Counted from the first letter of the stretch, positions 53,075-61,886 are shown. The stretch is DNA of 64,000 nucleotides from Salinibacterium sp. SWN248 (GCF_015864575.1 NZ_JADYWW010000001.1:1883719-1947718), one strand, 5' to 3'. A program made the numbers and translations. The notes: generated by a model not told the origin, from the sequence alone.

Positions 53075-54011
53075 CGGGAACCTCCTGATAAATCTGTTCG
53101 ATCAAAGCGAGAGTGGGTTCGAGATCGTCGAGCCCGAAGCCCGATTCCTCGTCACGAAAACTTGTCCACTGGCTGATGAACGGTGCCCGATCGATGTTGA
53201 TCGACGGGCCGCTGCGCTCAATCCCTATTCCAGAGATAGACCATGAGCCGTCCATGTAGATACGAGCAGAGCCGCGGGTTCCCATCACGATGAGTCCCGT
53301 GCCGATCGGTTCGAACGGCATCCACGACATGTCAATGGATGCAATGGTCGATTCCCCGGCGCGAGCGATCACGCTGGCGTGGTCTTCGGTCTCGTGGCTG
53401 GGGTTCACACGCTTGAGCGTTGCGGTCTGAAACTGCAGCTCGGAGCCGATAATTGCGCGCGCACGGTCGAAGGCATGCACGCCATTGGTGACGAGCACTC
53501 CCCCGCCGCTGACAGCGGAGTTGAAATACCACCCGGGCAGGCTGTCCTCTTCGAGGTGAAACTGCATCCGGTCGTTGTACGTCAGAATCTCGCCGAGTTC
53601 TCCGTCGGTGACGGCACGGACCACGGCCTGAACGCCGGCCCAGTGGCGAGTGGACATTCCGACGAAGAGTCGACCACCTGTGCTGAGAGCGTCACGCAGC
53701 GGTGCAGGATCTTGCCCAGGAACACGATGGGGTTTTTCCACGAGAACGTCGAGTCCCGCCGCTACCAACTCTGTCGATTGCACAAGGTGCCCGGCAGAGG
53801 GAGTGGCGATGATCGCGCTATCGAGGTCGCGCTCCTGGGCAAGCGCCTCCTGCACGGAGGTATAGGTACTAGCGCCAGAATCAACGGCGCTAGCTCGCGC
53901 CAGATCCGTGTCGACGACAGCAGCAATCTGGTCACCAACATCACGAACTGCAACGGCGTGACGGTGACCCATCACCCCCGCTCCGACGACAAGAACCCGG
54001 CGCGCACTCAT
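53067..54011 (-). CDS. Gfo/Idh/MocA-family oxidoreductase
   Basis: The 314-residue NAD(P)-dependent dehydrogenase has the N-terminal Rossmann loop VVGAGVMGHRHAVAVRDVG, the family EKPHR motif (LVEKPHRVPG) with the catalytic Lys, and the C-terminal MocA-like domain. Substrates of the family are often sugars, inositol or amino compounds. It overlaps its neighbours by 4 and 8 bases. Confidence 0.9.
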   Translation of the reverse strand: MSARRVLVVGAGVMGHRHAVAVRDVGDQIAAVVDTDLARASAVDSGASTYTSVQEALAQERDLDSAIIATPSAGHLVQSTELVAAGLDVLVEKPHRVPGQDPAPLRDALSTGGRLFVGMSTRHWAGVQAVVRAVTDGELGEILTYNDRMQFHLEEDSLPGWYFNSAVSGGGVLVTNGVHAFDRARAIIGSELQFQTATLKRVNPSHETEDHASVIARAGESTIASIDMSWMPFEPIGTGLIVMGTRGSARIYMDGSWSISGIGIERSGPSINIDRAPFISQWTSFRDEESGFGLDDLEPTLALIEQIYQEVPVV

Positions 54012-55351
54012 GCGAAAATTCCTTCGCTCTTCATTTCCTGCAGTACGTCGCGAGCGGCCTCAAGCGTGAGGTCGATGTCTGCTTCGGTGTGCGCAAGCGA
54101 AATGTGGTTGCGCTTGAGCGTCATGGGATACATCACAAAGCCGCGGTCAGTCATCCGACGGTGGAACGTAGCGTAAGCAACGTCGTTGTTCTCCAGAAGG
54201 TCGTTGTAGCTCTTGGGCTCGCGATCCATGAAGTAGCAGATGAAGACGCTGCCGAGGCCAGTCACATGGGCTGCAATGCCGAGCTCGGTGGTGATGTCGC
54301 GAAGCCCGTCCCGCATCCGAGCGCCGAGGCGGCCGGTGTACTCGTGCATTCCCACTTCGGGATCGCTGACGACCGTCATGGTGGCGATTGCTGCGGCCAT
54401 CGAGACGGGGCCACCGTTGAAGGTACCGGCGAGCATGACGCCACCGCCGGCTGACGAGAAGTTGTCCATGAGATCAGCACGGCCACCGAGCCCGGCTACG
54501 GCGAAACCGTTGCCCATCGACTTGCCGTAGCTGGTGAGGTCTGGGGTGATCCCGCAGAGCTCTTGGTAGCCACCTGGAGCGTGACGGAAGCCAGTGATCA
54601 CCTCGTCAAAGATCAGGATGCTTCCCTCGGCCTTGGTGATCTCTCGCAGGCCTTCCAAGAAGGACTGGTCGGGAAGCAGCGCGCCAACGTTGTGCGGCAC
54701 GGGTTCGAGGATGATCGCTGCGATCTGATCTGGGTAGCGCTCGTAGAGGGCACGAACCGAGTCGAGGTCGTTGAAGTCAGCGACAAGGGTGGATCCCAGC
54801 GCGTCGTCGAGGATTCCGGTGGAGAGCGGGTCGACGGTTCCGATGCGGTCGGCCGGCGACGCGACGTTGCGAGCAACGGCATCTCCCCAACCGTGAAAGC
54901 AGCCCTGGAACTTGAGGAGGTACTTGCGGCCGGTGACGCCGCGAGCGAGTCGAACGGCCTGCATTGTGGCTTCGGTGCCACTCATTGTCGTGACGGACTT
55001 TTCAACCGAAGGGATGAGTTTCGCGACCATGCGAGCAACCTCGACTTCGAGTTCGCTCACGCCCAAACCTACGAGGTCGAGGCCGTTCAAGCTCTGCGTA
55101 ACTGCGGCCGTGACGCGCTCGTCGGAATGCCCCAGCAGAATGGCACCGAACGCTGCGTGGTAGTCCACATAGCGGCGACCGTCATAGTCCGTCAGGTAAG
55201 CGCCCTGAGATTCGCGGAAGGCATACGGCGCACCAAAGTTCCGAGTTGCCGAATTCACTCCTCCGGGAATAAATTCTTTGGCTTCGCTGATCAGCGCAGC
55301 GGCTGTCCTAGGCACGGTATCTTGCTCCTTTTTCATCGATTGGGTAGTCAT
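54008..55351 (-). CDS. Class III aminotransferase, glutamate-1-semialdehyde aminomutase-like
   Basis: The 447-residue PLP enzyme has AKEFIPGGVNSATRNFG at the start (as in GSA aminomutase), the pyridine-binding ILIFDEVITGFRHAPGGYQ, and the PLP lysine in SYGKSMGNGF. Its place in a catabolic cluster makes haem synthesis unlikely; it probably transaminates or isomerises an amino compound of the pathway. It overlaps the dehydrogenase gene by 4 bases. Confidence 0.87.
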   Translation of the reverse strand: MTTQSMKKEQDTVPRTAAALISEAKEFIPGGVNSATRNFGAPYAFRESQGAYLTDYDGRRYVDYHAAFGAILLGHSDERVTAAVTQSLNGLDLVGLGVSELEVEVARMVAKLIPSVEKSVTTMSGTEATMQAVRLARGVTGRKYLLKFQGCFHGWGDAVARNVASPADRIGTVDPLSTGILDDALGSTLVADFNDLDSVRALYERYPDQIAAIILEPVPHNVGALLPDQSFLEGLREITKAEGSILIFDEVITGFRHAPGGYQELCGITPDLTSYGKSMGNGFAVAGLGGRADLMDNFSSAGGGVMLAGTFNGGPVSMAAAIATMTVVSDPEVGMHEYTGRLGARMRDGLRDITTELGIAAHVTGLGSVFICYFMDREPKSYNDLLENNDVAYATFHRRMTDRGFVMYPMTLKRNHISLAHTEADIDLTLEAARDVLQEMKSEGIFA

Positions 55352-55360
55352 CGCGGCGCG

Positions 55361-56215
55361 CTATCTGGCGAGCCGTGGGTCAGGGATCTCGAGAAGTGAA
55401 AGAGCATCCTGGTGAAGGATCGACTCAACGGTTTCTTCGAGAACGTGGGGCAGGTTGCCCGCACGGAAGTCGGCAAGAGAACGGAAGCGCGTGATGGCGT
55501 CGGCCGGCTCCCATAGCGGGTAGTCGCTGCCGAAGAACAACTTGTTGACGACGCCCCACTCTTGAGCCATGACAAGAGCCATGAAGCCGTCCATGGGGCG
55601 GTGCCAGCTAGCGGATACATCGGCGTAAACGTTGGCATGCTTGCGCAAAACGACAACGGCGTCGCGCTGCCACGGGTGACCCATGTGCGCCATAATCTGC
55701 TTGAGATCCGGATGCCGACGAGCAACTTCTTCGACAACGAGCGGCTGGCTGAGCGAGAGTCGGCCCTGTGCACTCGGCGTCGCGCCCATGTGCCAGAGGA
55801 TGGTCATCCGGCGTTCGGAACAGAGTCGGTAGAACTCATCGAATGCAGGGTCGAGCGGATCGAAGAGCGACAGAACCGGATAGAGCTTGACGCCCTTGAA
55901 GCCGAGCTCATAAGCCTCGTCAAGCTGGTCACGCCAGTCGGTGTCGAGCGGGTCGAGCGCGGTGAAGGCAACCGTCGGCGTTGACAGCTGGGCGCAGTAG
56001 TCCGCGACGAAGCGGTTTGGAGTGTGCACGCCAGCACGAGTGGCGGCAAGGCCGAAGACGATGGCGACATCGACGCCGGCCTTCGACATCGCAGCGTCAT
56101 ACATTGCGGGCGAAATACGCGGGTACGGCTCACCGTACGCGGGCTCCCAGTTCTTCTTGTGCTCGTCGCCCCAGTGTTCGGGCTGGTGGTTGTGAGTGTG
56201 GACATCAACGATCAT
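55361..56215 (-). CDS. Amidohydrolase-2 family metal-dependent hydrolase
   Basis: The 284-residue protein has the ACMSD-like barrel: MIVDVHTHNHQPEHWG (HxH metal site), GFKGVKLYPVLSLFDPLDPAFDEFY, ILWHMGATPSAQG (metal His), MAHMGHPWQRDAV and FFGSDYPLW (catalytic Asp). The ATG at 56215 fits the family; the gene overlaps the iclR stop by 11 bases. It would hydrolyse or decarboxylate a pathway intermediate. Confidence 0.87.
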   Translation of the reverse strand: MIVDVHTHNHQPEHWGDEHKKNWEPAYGEPYPRISPAMYDAAMSKAGVDVAIVFGLAATRAGVHTPNRFVADYCAQLSTPTVAFTALDPLDTDWRDQLDEAYELGFKGVKLYPVLSLFDPLDPAFDEFYRLCSERRMTILWHMGATPSAQGRLSLSQPLVVEEVARRHPDLKQIMAHMGHPWQRDAVVVLRKHANVYADVSASWHRPMDGFMALVMAQEWGVVNKLFFGSDYPLWEPADAITRFRSLADFRAGNLPHVLEETVESILHQDALSLLEIPDPRLAR

Positions 56216-57029
56216 GGTTTTCTCCTTTTCGCTGGCCGCCGCGCTCGGCACGGAAGGCGGCAACAAATCGTGGGTCGGCGGCAAGCTCGGCTGCTACGTC
56301 GTGAACGCGCTGGGACAGTGATTCGCGCAGCTCGGGGGCGAGCTCTCCTGCGGGGCCCGAGACGCTGATGGCGACTGGAACGTCCAGCCCCAGCGGGATG
56401 GGAACAGCTAGGCAAATGACGCCGAGGTCGCGTTCCTGGTCATCGAGGCTGTAGCCACGTTCGCGAATGGTGTCGAGGTTCGCATCCATCTGCTCACGAT
56501 TCACGATCGTGTACTCGGTGAAGCGGGCATACGGCTCTTCAGGCAGGTGCTGGCTGATCTGGTCGACCGGGATCTCTGAGAGCAACATCTTTCCGATGCC
56601 CGTGCAGTAGGTGTAGTCGAGCGAGCCATCACGAGACCGGAAGCGCAACGGACGGTCTGGTTCTTGCACACATAGGTGTAGTGCCCAACGCCCTTCAAGT
56701 ACGCCGAGGTTGGCGGTGAGGCCCGTCGCATGAGCGAGAGTTTTCAAATACGGTGCGGCGACGTCAGCGGTGTTGGCGACTCGACGGTACGACTCGGAGA
56801 TATCGAGCACCGCGTGCCCCAGTGCGTACACCGGTGGGTCACCCTCGCGGTAGACAAAAGCCTCTTGCTCGAGAACCGAAAGCAACCGGATGAGGGTCGA
56901 CTTGGGGAGTTCGAGCTCGACTGACAATTCGGCGAGGCTAAGCGCTTTCTCTTGCGCGCCGAGCACCTTGAGCACTTTGAGGGCTTTGACTAGCCCCTGT
57001 GAATGATACGACGTGGCACTGCGTTCCAT
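56205..57029 (-). CDS. IclR-family transcriptional regulator
   Basis: The 274-residue protein has an N-terminal winged helix (LVKALKVLKVLGAQEKALSLAELSVELELPKSTLIRLLSVLEQEAFV) and the IclR effector domain (HATGLTANLGVLEGRWALHLCVQEPDRPLRFRSRDGSLDYTYCTGIGKMLLSE). It is the first gene of the cluster and overlaps the amidohydrolase gene, so it probably controls the whole operon in response to a substrate. The ATG at 57029 fits the family; a palindrome lies about 40 bases upstream. Confidence 0.92.
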   Translation of the reverse strand: MERSATSYHSQGLVKALKVLKVLGAQEKALSLAELSVELELPKSTLIRLLSVLEQEAFVYREGDPPVYALGHAVLDISESYRRVANTADVAAPYLKTLAHATGLTANLGVLEGRWALHLCVQEPDRPLRFRSRDGSLDYTYCTGIGKMLLSEIPVDQISQHLPEEPYARFTEYTIVNREQMDANLDTIRERGYSLDDQERDLGVICLAVPIPLGLDVPVAISVSGPAGELAPELRESLSQRVHDVAAELAADPRFVAAFRAERGGQRKGENHDR

Positions 57030-57067
57030 GTGAGGGACTCTATCCACCGGGAAGTCAAAAGTGAAGC

Positions 57068-57089
57068 ACATGGAATGTTAATTCCATGT
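57068..57089. promoter_or_regulatory. IclR-type operator upstream of iclR
   Basis: TGGAAT-GTTA-ATTCCA inside 9-base arms (ACATGGAAT and its complement) is a perfect inverted repeat. It resembles the known IclR consensus of TGGAAAT with its mirror. It lies upstream of the iclR start. Confidence 0.75.
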
Positions 57090-57238
57090 TGCGCGATGTG
57101 GAACTCAGCGGGCTTCGCGGAGTCGAGAAAATGTCGCCAGGGTCGCTCCCCAGTGATTGCCCCGAATGCGGGGATTGTCTTGAGAGAGCCTCACCAGAAG
57201 ACTGAGAAGAACTTTTTTCCCGAGGAGACCAATTGGCT

Positions 57239-58339
57239 ATGCCCAGCGACGGCCGTGTTGCCGTGTACATCGATTTCGACAACATCGTTATCTCTCGATA
57301 CAACCAAATACATGGCAACGGGCAGTTCTCCAAGGACAAAGCTCGAACTCATAACTCGGCTCGCACCACGACGAGTGCTGTCGGCGTCAGACTGCTCGAG
57401 GCCGAAGTGGATGTCGAGGCGATCCTCGACTACGCCTCCTCCTTCGGAACAGTTGCCTTCAGCCGCGCCTATGCCGACTGGTCTGTGCCGGTGAATGCCA
57501 GCTACCATAAGCAACTTGTCAATCGTGCCGTGGTGCTGGTTCAGCTCTTCCCCCTCACTGCCCTAATGAAAAATGGCGCTGACATCCGACTCGCCGTGGA
57601 TGCCATGGAAGACATGTTTAGGCTCCCTGACATCACACACGTCGTGATTGTGGCTGGTGACTCTGACTATGTGGCACTGGCCCAACGCGCGAAAACGCTC
57701 GGGCGCTTTGTCGTCGGAGTGGGAGTTGCAGGAGGAACAAGTGACGCTCTCACCTCATCGTGCGACAAGTTCGCAGACTACGACTCGCTGCCAGGCGTGC
57801 AGTACAAGACGCCGTCCGCGCAGCCACACCCCGCTGTGAGCGCCCAAGCGACCCCGTCAGCCCGGGCATCACAAGCGTTGACGCCCGCCGCGCCCTCCGT
57901 GAAGAAAGTCGTCAACGTCGCAAAGAAAGCCGCAATTACGAAAGTCGTCAAGACCGCCCCCGCGCAAAAGAGCGCCTCAAGCACCAATAAACCTGCGACA
58001 AAAGCCTCCCTGCCTAAGGCAGCGCCGACAAAGCAGGCGGCTACCGTCTCTCAGTCAACGAATCCTTCAACCGCCGACACTCCAGCCATCGGGATGCGGC
58101 CCTTCAAAATGCTCGTGCGGGCCATGCGACTTGTTCAGCAAAAGGAGGACTCCGAGTGGCTCAACAGCTCGGCGGTTAAAAACCAAATGCTGAGAATCGA
58201 CCCATCTTTCAACGAGGCCGCATTGAATTTCAAAACTTTCCGAAAATTTGTGGACTCACACAGCTCGAACGTCGAGGTGCGAGACCGAGAAGGATCGCAA
58301 GAGCTGCGACTGCGTGCGAACGCGACTCAACCCAAGTAG
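57239..58339 (+). CDS. NYN-domain putative RNase with C-terminal OST-HTH/LOTUS domain
   Basis: The 366-residue protein has a PIN-like NYN domain at the N-terminus (VAVYIDFDNIVISRYNQ, DIRLAVDAMEDM and HVVIVAGDSDYVALAQRAKTLGRFVVGVG, holding the acidic metal-binding residues), a long Ala/Pro/Lys/Ser-rich linker (about 190-285), and a C-terminal LOTUS-like helix-turn-helix (FKMLVRAMRLVQQKEDSEWLNSSAVKNQMLRIDPSFNEAALNFKTFRKFVD). Together these indicate a metal-dependent RNase guided by an RNA-binding domain. A GAGGAG site lies 11 bases from the ATG and 5 from an in-frame TTG at 57233. Confidence 0.85.
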   Translation: MPSDGRVAVYIDFDNIVISRYNQIHGNGQFSKDKARTHNSARTTTSAVGVRLLEAEVDVEAILDYASSFGTVAFSRAYADWSVPVNASYHKQLVNRAVVLVQLFPLTALMKNGADIRLAVDAMEDMFRLPDITHVVIVAGDSDYVALAQRAKTLGRFVVGVGVAGGTSDALTSSCDKFADYDSLPGVQYKTPSAQPHPAVSAQATPSARASQALTPAAPSVKKVVNVAKKAAITKVVKTAPAQKSASSTNKPATKASLPKAAPTKQAATVSQSTNPSTADTPAIGMRPFKMLVRAMRLVQQKEDSEWLNSSAVKNQMLRIDPSFNEAALNFKTFRKFVDSHSSNVEVRDREGSQELRLRANATQPK

Positions 58340-58556
58340 CACTCGGAGGCAAACCCACTGCAGGATGCGACGCACGGTCGCGAAAAGCGAGCCATCAGCT
58401 TAGCCAGTGCGATCACGAGCACGCACACTGAGAGCACGATGGTGACCAGACCACGACTTTGCGTACAGCGCCACCGTCGGCTCCGCAAGCGGGTGCTGCA
58501 GTCGACACTGCTCCCCCACCGGAGTGGCGTTCAGCGGGCACGTCCACCCGCAGGAC
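58340..58556 (-). pseudogene. Possible remnant of a small membrane protein (weak)
   Basis: On the minus strand one frame reads a Cys/Pro-containing stretch (CGWTCPLNATPVGEQC) and, after an apparent frame change, another frame reads a clean hydrophobic helix (LVTIVLSVCVLVIALAKLMARF). That pattern could be a frameshifted gene, or chance. No gene is claimed with confidence in this 217-base gap. Confidence 0.2.
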
Positions 58557-59609
58557 TCAGTTAAGCAGCTGCTCCGCAAGCAGTTCGAGAGCGCGCACGC
58601 GCACAGGCGAGGTGTTCGCCGCGTCCGCATTGTGAGCCGACAACCCAGGCACGACCATTACTTCGTCTACACCGAAGCGGGTCGCGAGCGAGCGAATGCG
58701 TTGCGCTGCAGCCACGGGTTCGTCGATGACCCACCGTTCGGCCATGTCATCCACCATCTGTTGCTGCGGCGCAGCGAGCTCTGTCGCGGCAGCTTCTTCG
58801 ATGGTCGAGAGCGGGCCGAGCGGCATGCCGCTGAGCAGGCGCGCCATTTGCTGAAGTTGGGGCAGGGCTGCGGCACGCGCATCCGCCGTCGTTTCGGCGA
58901 CAGCCACGTTTAAGGTGAGGAACGTCTTGGGGGCCTTCAGCAGGTCTGACGGCACAAAGTTGTCGCGGTAGAGGCCAAGAATGCGCGCGGTTCCTTCGCC
59001 CGAGAAGTGGTGGGCAAAAACGTACGGCATGCCTTGAGCTGCGGCCAGACGGGCCGAGTAGTCGCTGGAGCCGAGCAACCAAAGATCAGCAACGGATGCC
59101 GCGTTCGGCGTTGCCGTGAGTTCGTAGCTGCGTCCTTGCTGCAGTTGCAACGTGGCGCCCTCGGGATTCATGAGGCTGCGGATGTCGGCCACGTTGCGCG
59201 GGAACGCGTCGACGTCGCTAGTGGTGCCGGTCATCCGCAAATACGAAGTGATCACAGGGTCGCTGCCGGGAGCGCGGCCGATGCCGAGGTCGATGCGGCC
59301 CGGGAATGCTGCTTCGAGGATTGCAAACTGTTCCGCAACAACGAGAGGCGCATGGTTGGGAAGCATCACTCCCCCAGAACCGACGCGAATTCGCTTCGTC
59401 TGGGCGGCAAGAATACCGATCAGCACCGCGGGGTTCGTGGATGCCACGGCCTTCATATTGTGATGCTCGGCGACCCAGTACCGCGAGAAACCAAGATCAT
59501 CGGCGCGTTGCGCAAGCGCGGTTGTCGCCGCCAGGGCGTCGGCCGAAGTCTGGTTGCTGCGAACAGGAATGAGATCAAGAACAGAAAGGTGAAGTGGTGT
59601 AGTCATCAC
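58557..59609 (-). CDS. LLM class flavin-dependent oxidoreductase (MsnO8 type)
   Basis: The 350-residue protein is a bacterial luciferase-like TIM barrel: LSVLDLIPVRSNQTSADALAATTALAQRADDLGFSRYWVAEHHNM, PAVLIGILAAQTKRIRVGSGGVMLPNHAPLVVAEQFA and GRIDLGIGRAPGSDP. These subgroup marks fit single-component or F420/FMN oxidoreductases of unknown substrate. The start has AAGGAG upstream; an in-frame GTG at 59612 is an alternative. Confidence 0.9.
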   Translation of the reverse strand: MMTTPLHLSVLDLIPVRSNQTSADALAATTALAQRADDLGFSRYWVAEHHNMKAVASTNPAVLIGILAAQTKRIRVGSGGVMLPNHAPLVVAEQFAILEAAFPGRIDLGIGRAPGSDPVITSYLRMTGTTSDVDAFPRNVADIRSLMNPEGATLQLQQGRSYELTATPNAASVADLWLLGSSDYSARLAAAQGMPYVFAHHFSGEGTARILGLYRDNFVPSDLLKAPKTFLTLNVAVAETTADARAAALPQLQQMARLLSGMPLGPLSTIEEAAATELAAPQQQMVDDMAERWVIDEPVAAAQRIRSLATRFGVDEVMVVPGLSAHNADAANTSPVRVRALELLAEQLLN

Positions 59610-59727
59610 TAGTATTCAACTCCTTACCAGCGTGGATATTCCTGAATGAGAGAGTTAGCGGGCCCGCGGCGCGAAGCGACCACGATTCTCAGGTCGCCCT
59701 TCAGTGCGCGCGCGACCTGGCACTCCC

Positions 59728-59742
59728 TAGACTGGGGCGATG
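59728..59742 (+). promoter_or_regulatory. Probable -10 box of the alpha/beta hydrolase gene with leaderless start
   Basis: TAGACT is followed by six bases (GGGGCG) and the ATG, as in the other genes with this arrangement. Confidence 0.5.
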
Positions 59743-60567
59743 CACGCTGCTGATTCCTCTCCCGCCGATCCGACCGAGTCGATTGCGCCAGCGCAGCCAA
59801 CATCACAGAACTCAACTCCAGGTCCTCGGCGAACTCGACGCGTCGCGCGCACGATTTTCATCGCACTGGCCGCAATCGTTGTTCTACTCGTGGCCGGAAT
59901 GCTCGTGTGGGCGAATGTGGGAGTGATGCAGGCAGAACCCGACGCGCTGGAGAGCGTGCAAACAAACCCGGCCGTGCACATCACCGAAAATCAAAACTCC
60001 TTCGTTCTCACCCCCACCGGCGACGCTTCAGGCGAAGGCTTTGTGTTCATCCCGGGAGCAAAGGTCAGCGCGGATGCCTACCTCTATAAGCTCTCCGGAG
60101 CGGTGGCCGAATCGGGGCTCACGGTTGTCGTGACGAAGCCCATCCTGAATCTGGCATTTTTCGACCAACGATCGCTTGATACCTTCACGGATGCGGCGCC
60201 CGACGTTGATGACTGGATTGTCGGCGGACATTCCCTGGGTGGCGTGCGCGCGTGCCAATACGCCGAGCAGCCCGACGTCAGCGGCCTCGTGCTTTTCGGC
60301 AGCTACTGCGCCAACGATCTTTCCGAAGTCGACATTCGCGTCTTGAGCCTCAGCGGAAGCAATGATCTCTTGAGCACACCCGAGAAGATCATGAATGCGG
60401 CCCACCTGTTGCCGACATCCACCACCTTCTTTCCCATCGATGGCGCCAATCACGCCAGCTTTGGAGACTACGGAGTGCAGGCCGGAGACGGTATCGCGAC
60501 CCTCGACACCTCAGTGGTGCGAGACGTGATCGCCGCCGAAGTGAACAGTTTTGTGAACAATGGATAG
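59740..60567 (+). CDS. Membrane-anchored alpha/beta hydrolase
   Basis: The 275-residue protein has a Pro/Thr-rich N-terminus, one membrane helix (ARTIFIALAAIVVLLVAGMLVWANVG, about 36-61) and an extracytoplasmic hydrolase domain with the nucleophile elbow GHSLGGVRA, the later Asp in SGSNDLLSTPEK and His in DGANHASFGDYG. This fits a family often described as dienelactone hydrolase-like. It overlaps the antiporter gene by 8 bases. Confidence 0.85.
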   Translation: MHAADSSPADPTESIAPAQPTSQNSTPGPRRTRRVARTIFIALAAIVVLLVAGMLVWANVGVMQAEPDALESVQTNPAVHITENQNSFVLTPTGDASGEGFVFIPGAKVSADAYLYKLSGAVAESGLTVVVTKPILNLAFFDQRSLDTFTDAAPDVDDWIVGGHSLGGVRACQYAEQPDVSGLVLFGSYCANDLSEVDIRVLSLSGSNDLLSTPEKIMNAAHLLPTSTTFFPIDGANHASFGDYGVQAGDGIATLDTSVVRDVIAAEVNSFVNNG

Positions 60568-61819
60568 CACCGAAGAAGCTATGGAAGCTGCCAACTGGGG
60601 TATCGTGCTCATCCCAATTTTGGCTGTCATGGCGCCGTTGCTGGCACGCGCACTCTCTCCCCTGGTCCGCATCTCGATCGTCGTTTTCGAGCTGCTTCTC
60701 GGCATCCTGATTGGGCCAAGTGTTCTTGGCTGGGTTGGCGAATCCGAGTTCGTCGAGCAGCTCTCCGACTTCGGCTTGGCAATGCTGTTCTTTATGGCCG
60801 GAAACGAAATCCGACTGAGCGCTATTCGCGGCCGGAATGGTCGACGCGCATCACTCGGGTGGCTCGTTGGGCTAGTCGCAGGAGTGGCGATCGGTTATCT
60901 CATCGAGCCAGGATTTGGCGCCGTCGTTATCGGGATCGCGCTTTGTTCGACGGCACTCGGAGTAATCATGCCCCTCCTGCGTGACGCCGGGGAACTGCCC
61001 ACCCGCTTTGGCAATTCCGCAGTCGCACTCGGTGCCGTCGGCGAATTTGGGCCGCTTATTGCCATCTCCATTTTTCTCGGAGCCAGCTCACTCGGAGTCT
61101 CCACGATCGTGTTGGGTATATTCATCCTGATTGCGATGACGCTGCTGTTCCTCGCGGCCCGCATCGAACACAACTCGCTCCACCGCCTCGTGACAGCAAC
61201 CCTGCACACCTCAGGCCAGTTCGCGATCCGACTGGTTATTTTCATTGTTGCCGCACTGGTCGTGCTGAGCATCGTTCTCGACCTAGATATGCTCCTGGGT
61301 GCATTTGTCGCCGGTTTGCTCTGGCAGGTCATGATGCGCCAGGCGCCCGAACGCGACCGCGCGATGGTCGACTCCAAGTTGGATGCGATCGCCTTCGGAT
61401 TCCTTGTTCCGATCTTTTACATCAACACGGGAGTGTCGTTCGAACTCGGCGCCCTCACTTCCGACTTGAGCGTGGCGGCTCTCGTGCCCGTGTTCCTCGT
61501 GCTTCTGCTCGTCGTACGCGGCGTACCCTCGATGTTCGCCGCACGGAAAGGCGCGAGCACCCGCGAACGCGCCGCGCTCGGCCTTCTCGGCGCCACAGGA
61601 TTGCCCATCATCGTCGCCGTCACCGCAATTGGCGTCGATAGCGAATATATCGACTCAGGTATCGCCGCCGCTCTCGTCGGAGCCGGTTTGCTATCCGTGC
61701 TGATCTTCCCGGTCATCGCAATGGCGTTGCGCGGAGACGCTGCCCAGTTGCACGCCAGCGGCACGGGAGATGAGGCCCCAAACCTTCCCGGCGAACCACA
61801 CATCACCGAAGAGGCCTAA
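60560..61819 (+). CDS. CPA2-type cation:proton antiporter (KefB-like)
   Basis: The 419-residue membrane protein has about 12 helices. Typical segments are VFELLLGILIGPSVLGWV, LGLAMLFFMAGNEI-like FGLAMLFFMAGNEIRLSAIRG, ALCSTALGVIMPLL, and GLLGATGLPIIVAVTAIG. It would exchange Na+ or K+ for protons. It has no RCK/TrkA domain at the C-terminus. Translation is coupled to the alpha/beta hydrolase gene. Confidence 0.88.
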   Translation: MDSTEEAMEAANWGIVLIPILAVMAPLLARALSPLVRISIVVFELLLGILIGPSVLGWVGESEFVEQLSDFGLAMLFFMAGNEIRLSAIRGRNGRRASLGWLVGLVAGVAIGYLIEPGFGAVVIGIALCSTALGVIMPLLRDAGELPTRFGNSAVALGAVGEFGPLIAISIFLGASSLGVSTIVLGIFILIAMTLLFLAARIEHNSLHRLVTATLHTSGQFAIRLVIFIVAALVVLSIVLDLDMLLGAFVAGLLWQVMMRQAPERDRAMVDSKLDAIAFGFLVPIFYINTGVSFELGALTSDLSVAALVPVFLVLLLVVRGVPSMFAARKGASTRERAALGLLGATGLPIIVAVTAIGVDSEYIDSGIAAALVGAGLLSVLIFPVIAMALRGDAAQLHASGTGDEAPNLPGEPHITEEA

Positions 61820-61820
61820 G

Positions 61821-61856
61821 CGTCGCGACGACCGACTCGCTGAAGCCGTCGCGACG
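61821..61856. repeat. Two copies of the palindrome CGTCGCGACG between convergent genes
   Basis: Copies at 61821-61830 and 61847-61856 are 26 bases apart. They can pair as a hairpin or act as two protein sites; no T-run is present. Confidence 0.4.
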
Positions 61857-61886
61857 TCACCAACGCTCTAGGCGAGCACCACCCCG

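Noticed and set aside
57030-57238. Extra small gene between iclR and the NYN gene
   Set aside because: No frame with start, ribosome site and sensible composition; the region is better explained by two promoters and the palindrome.
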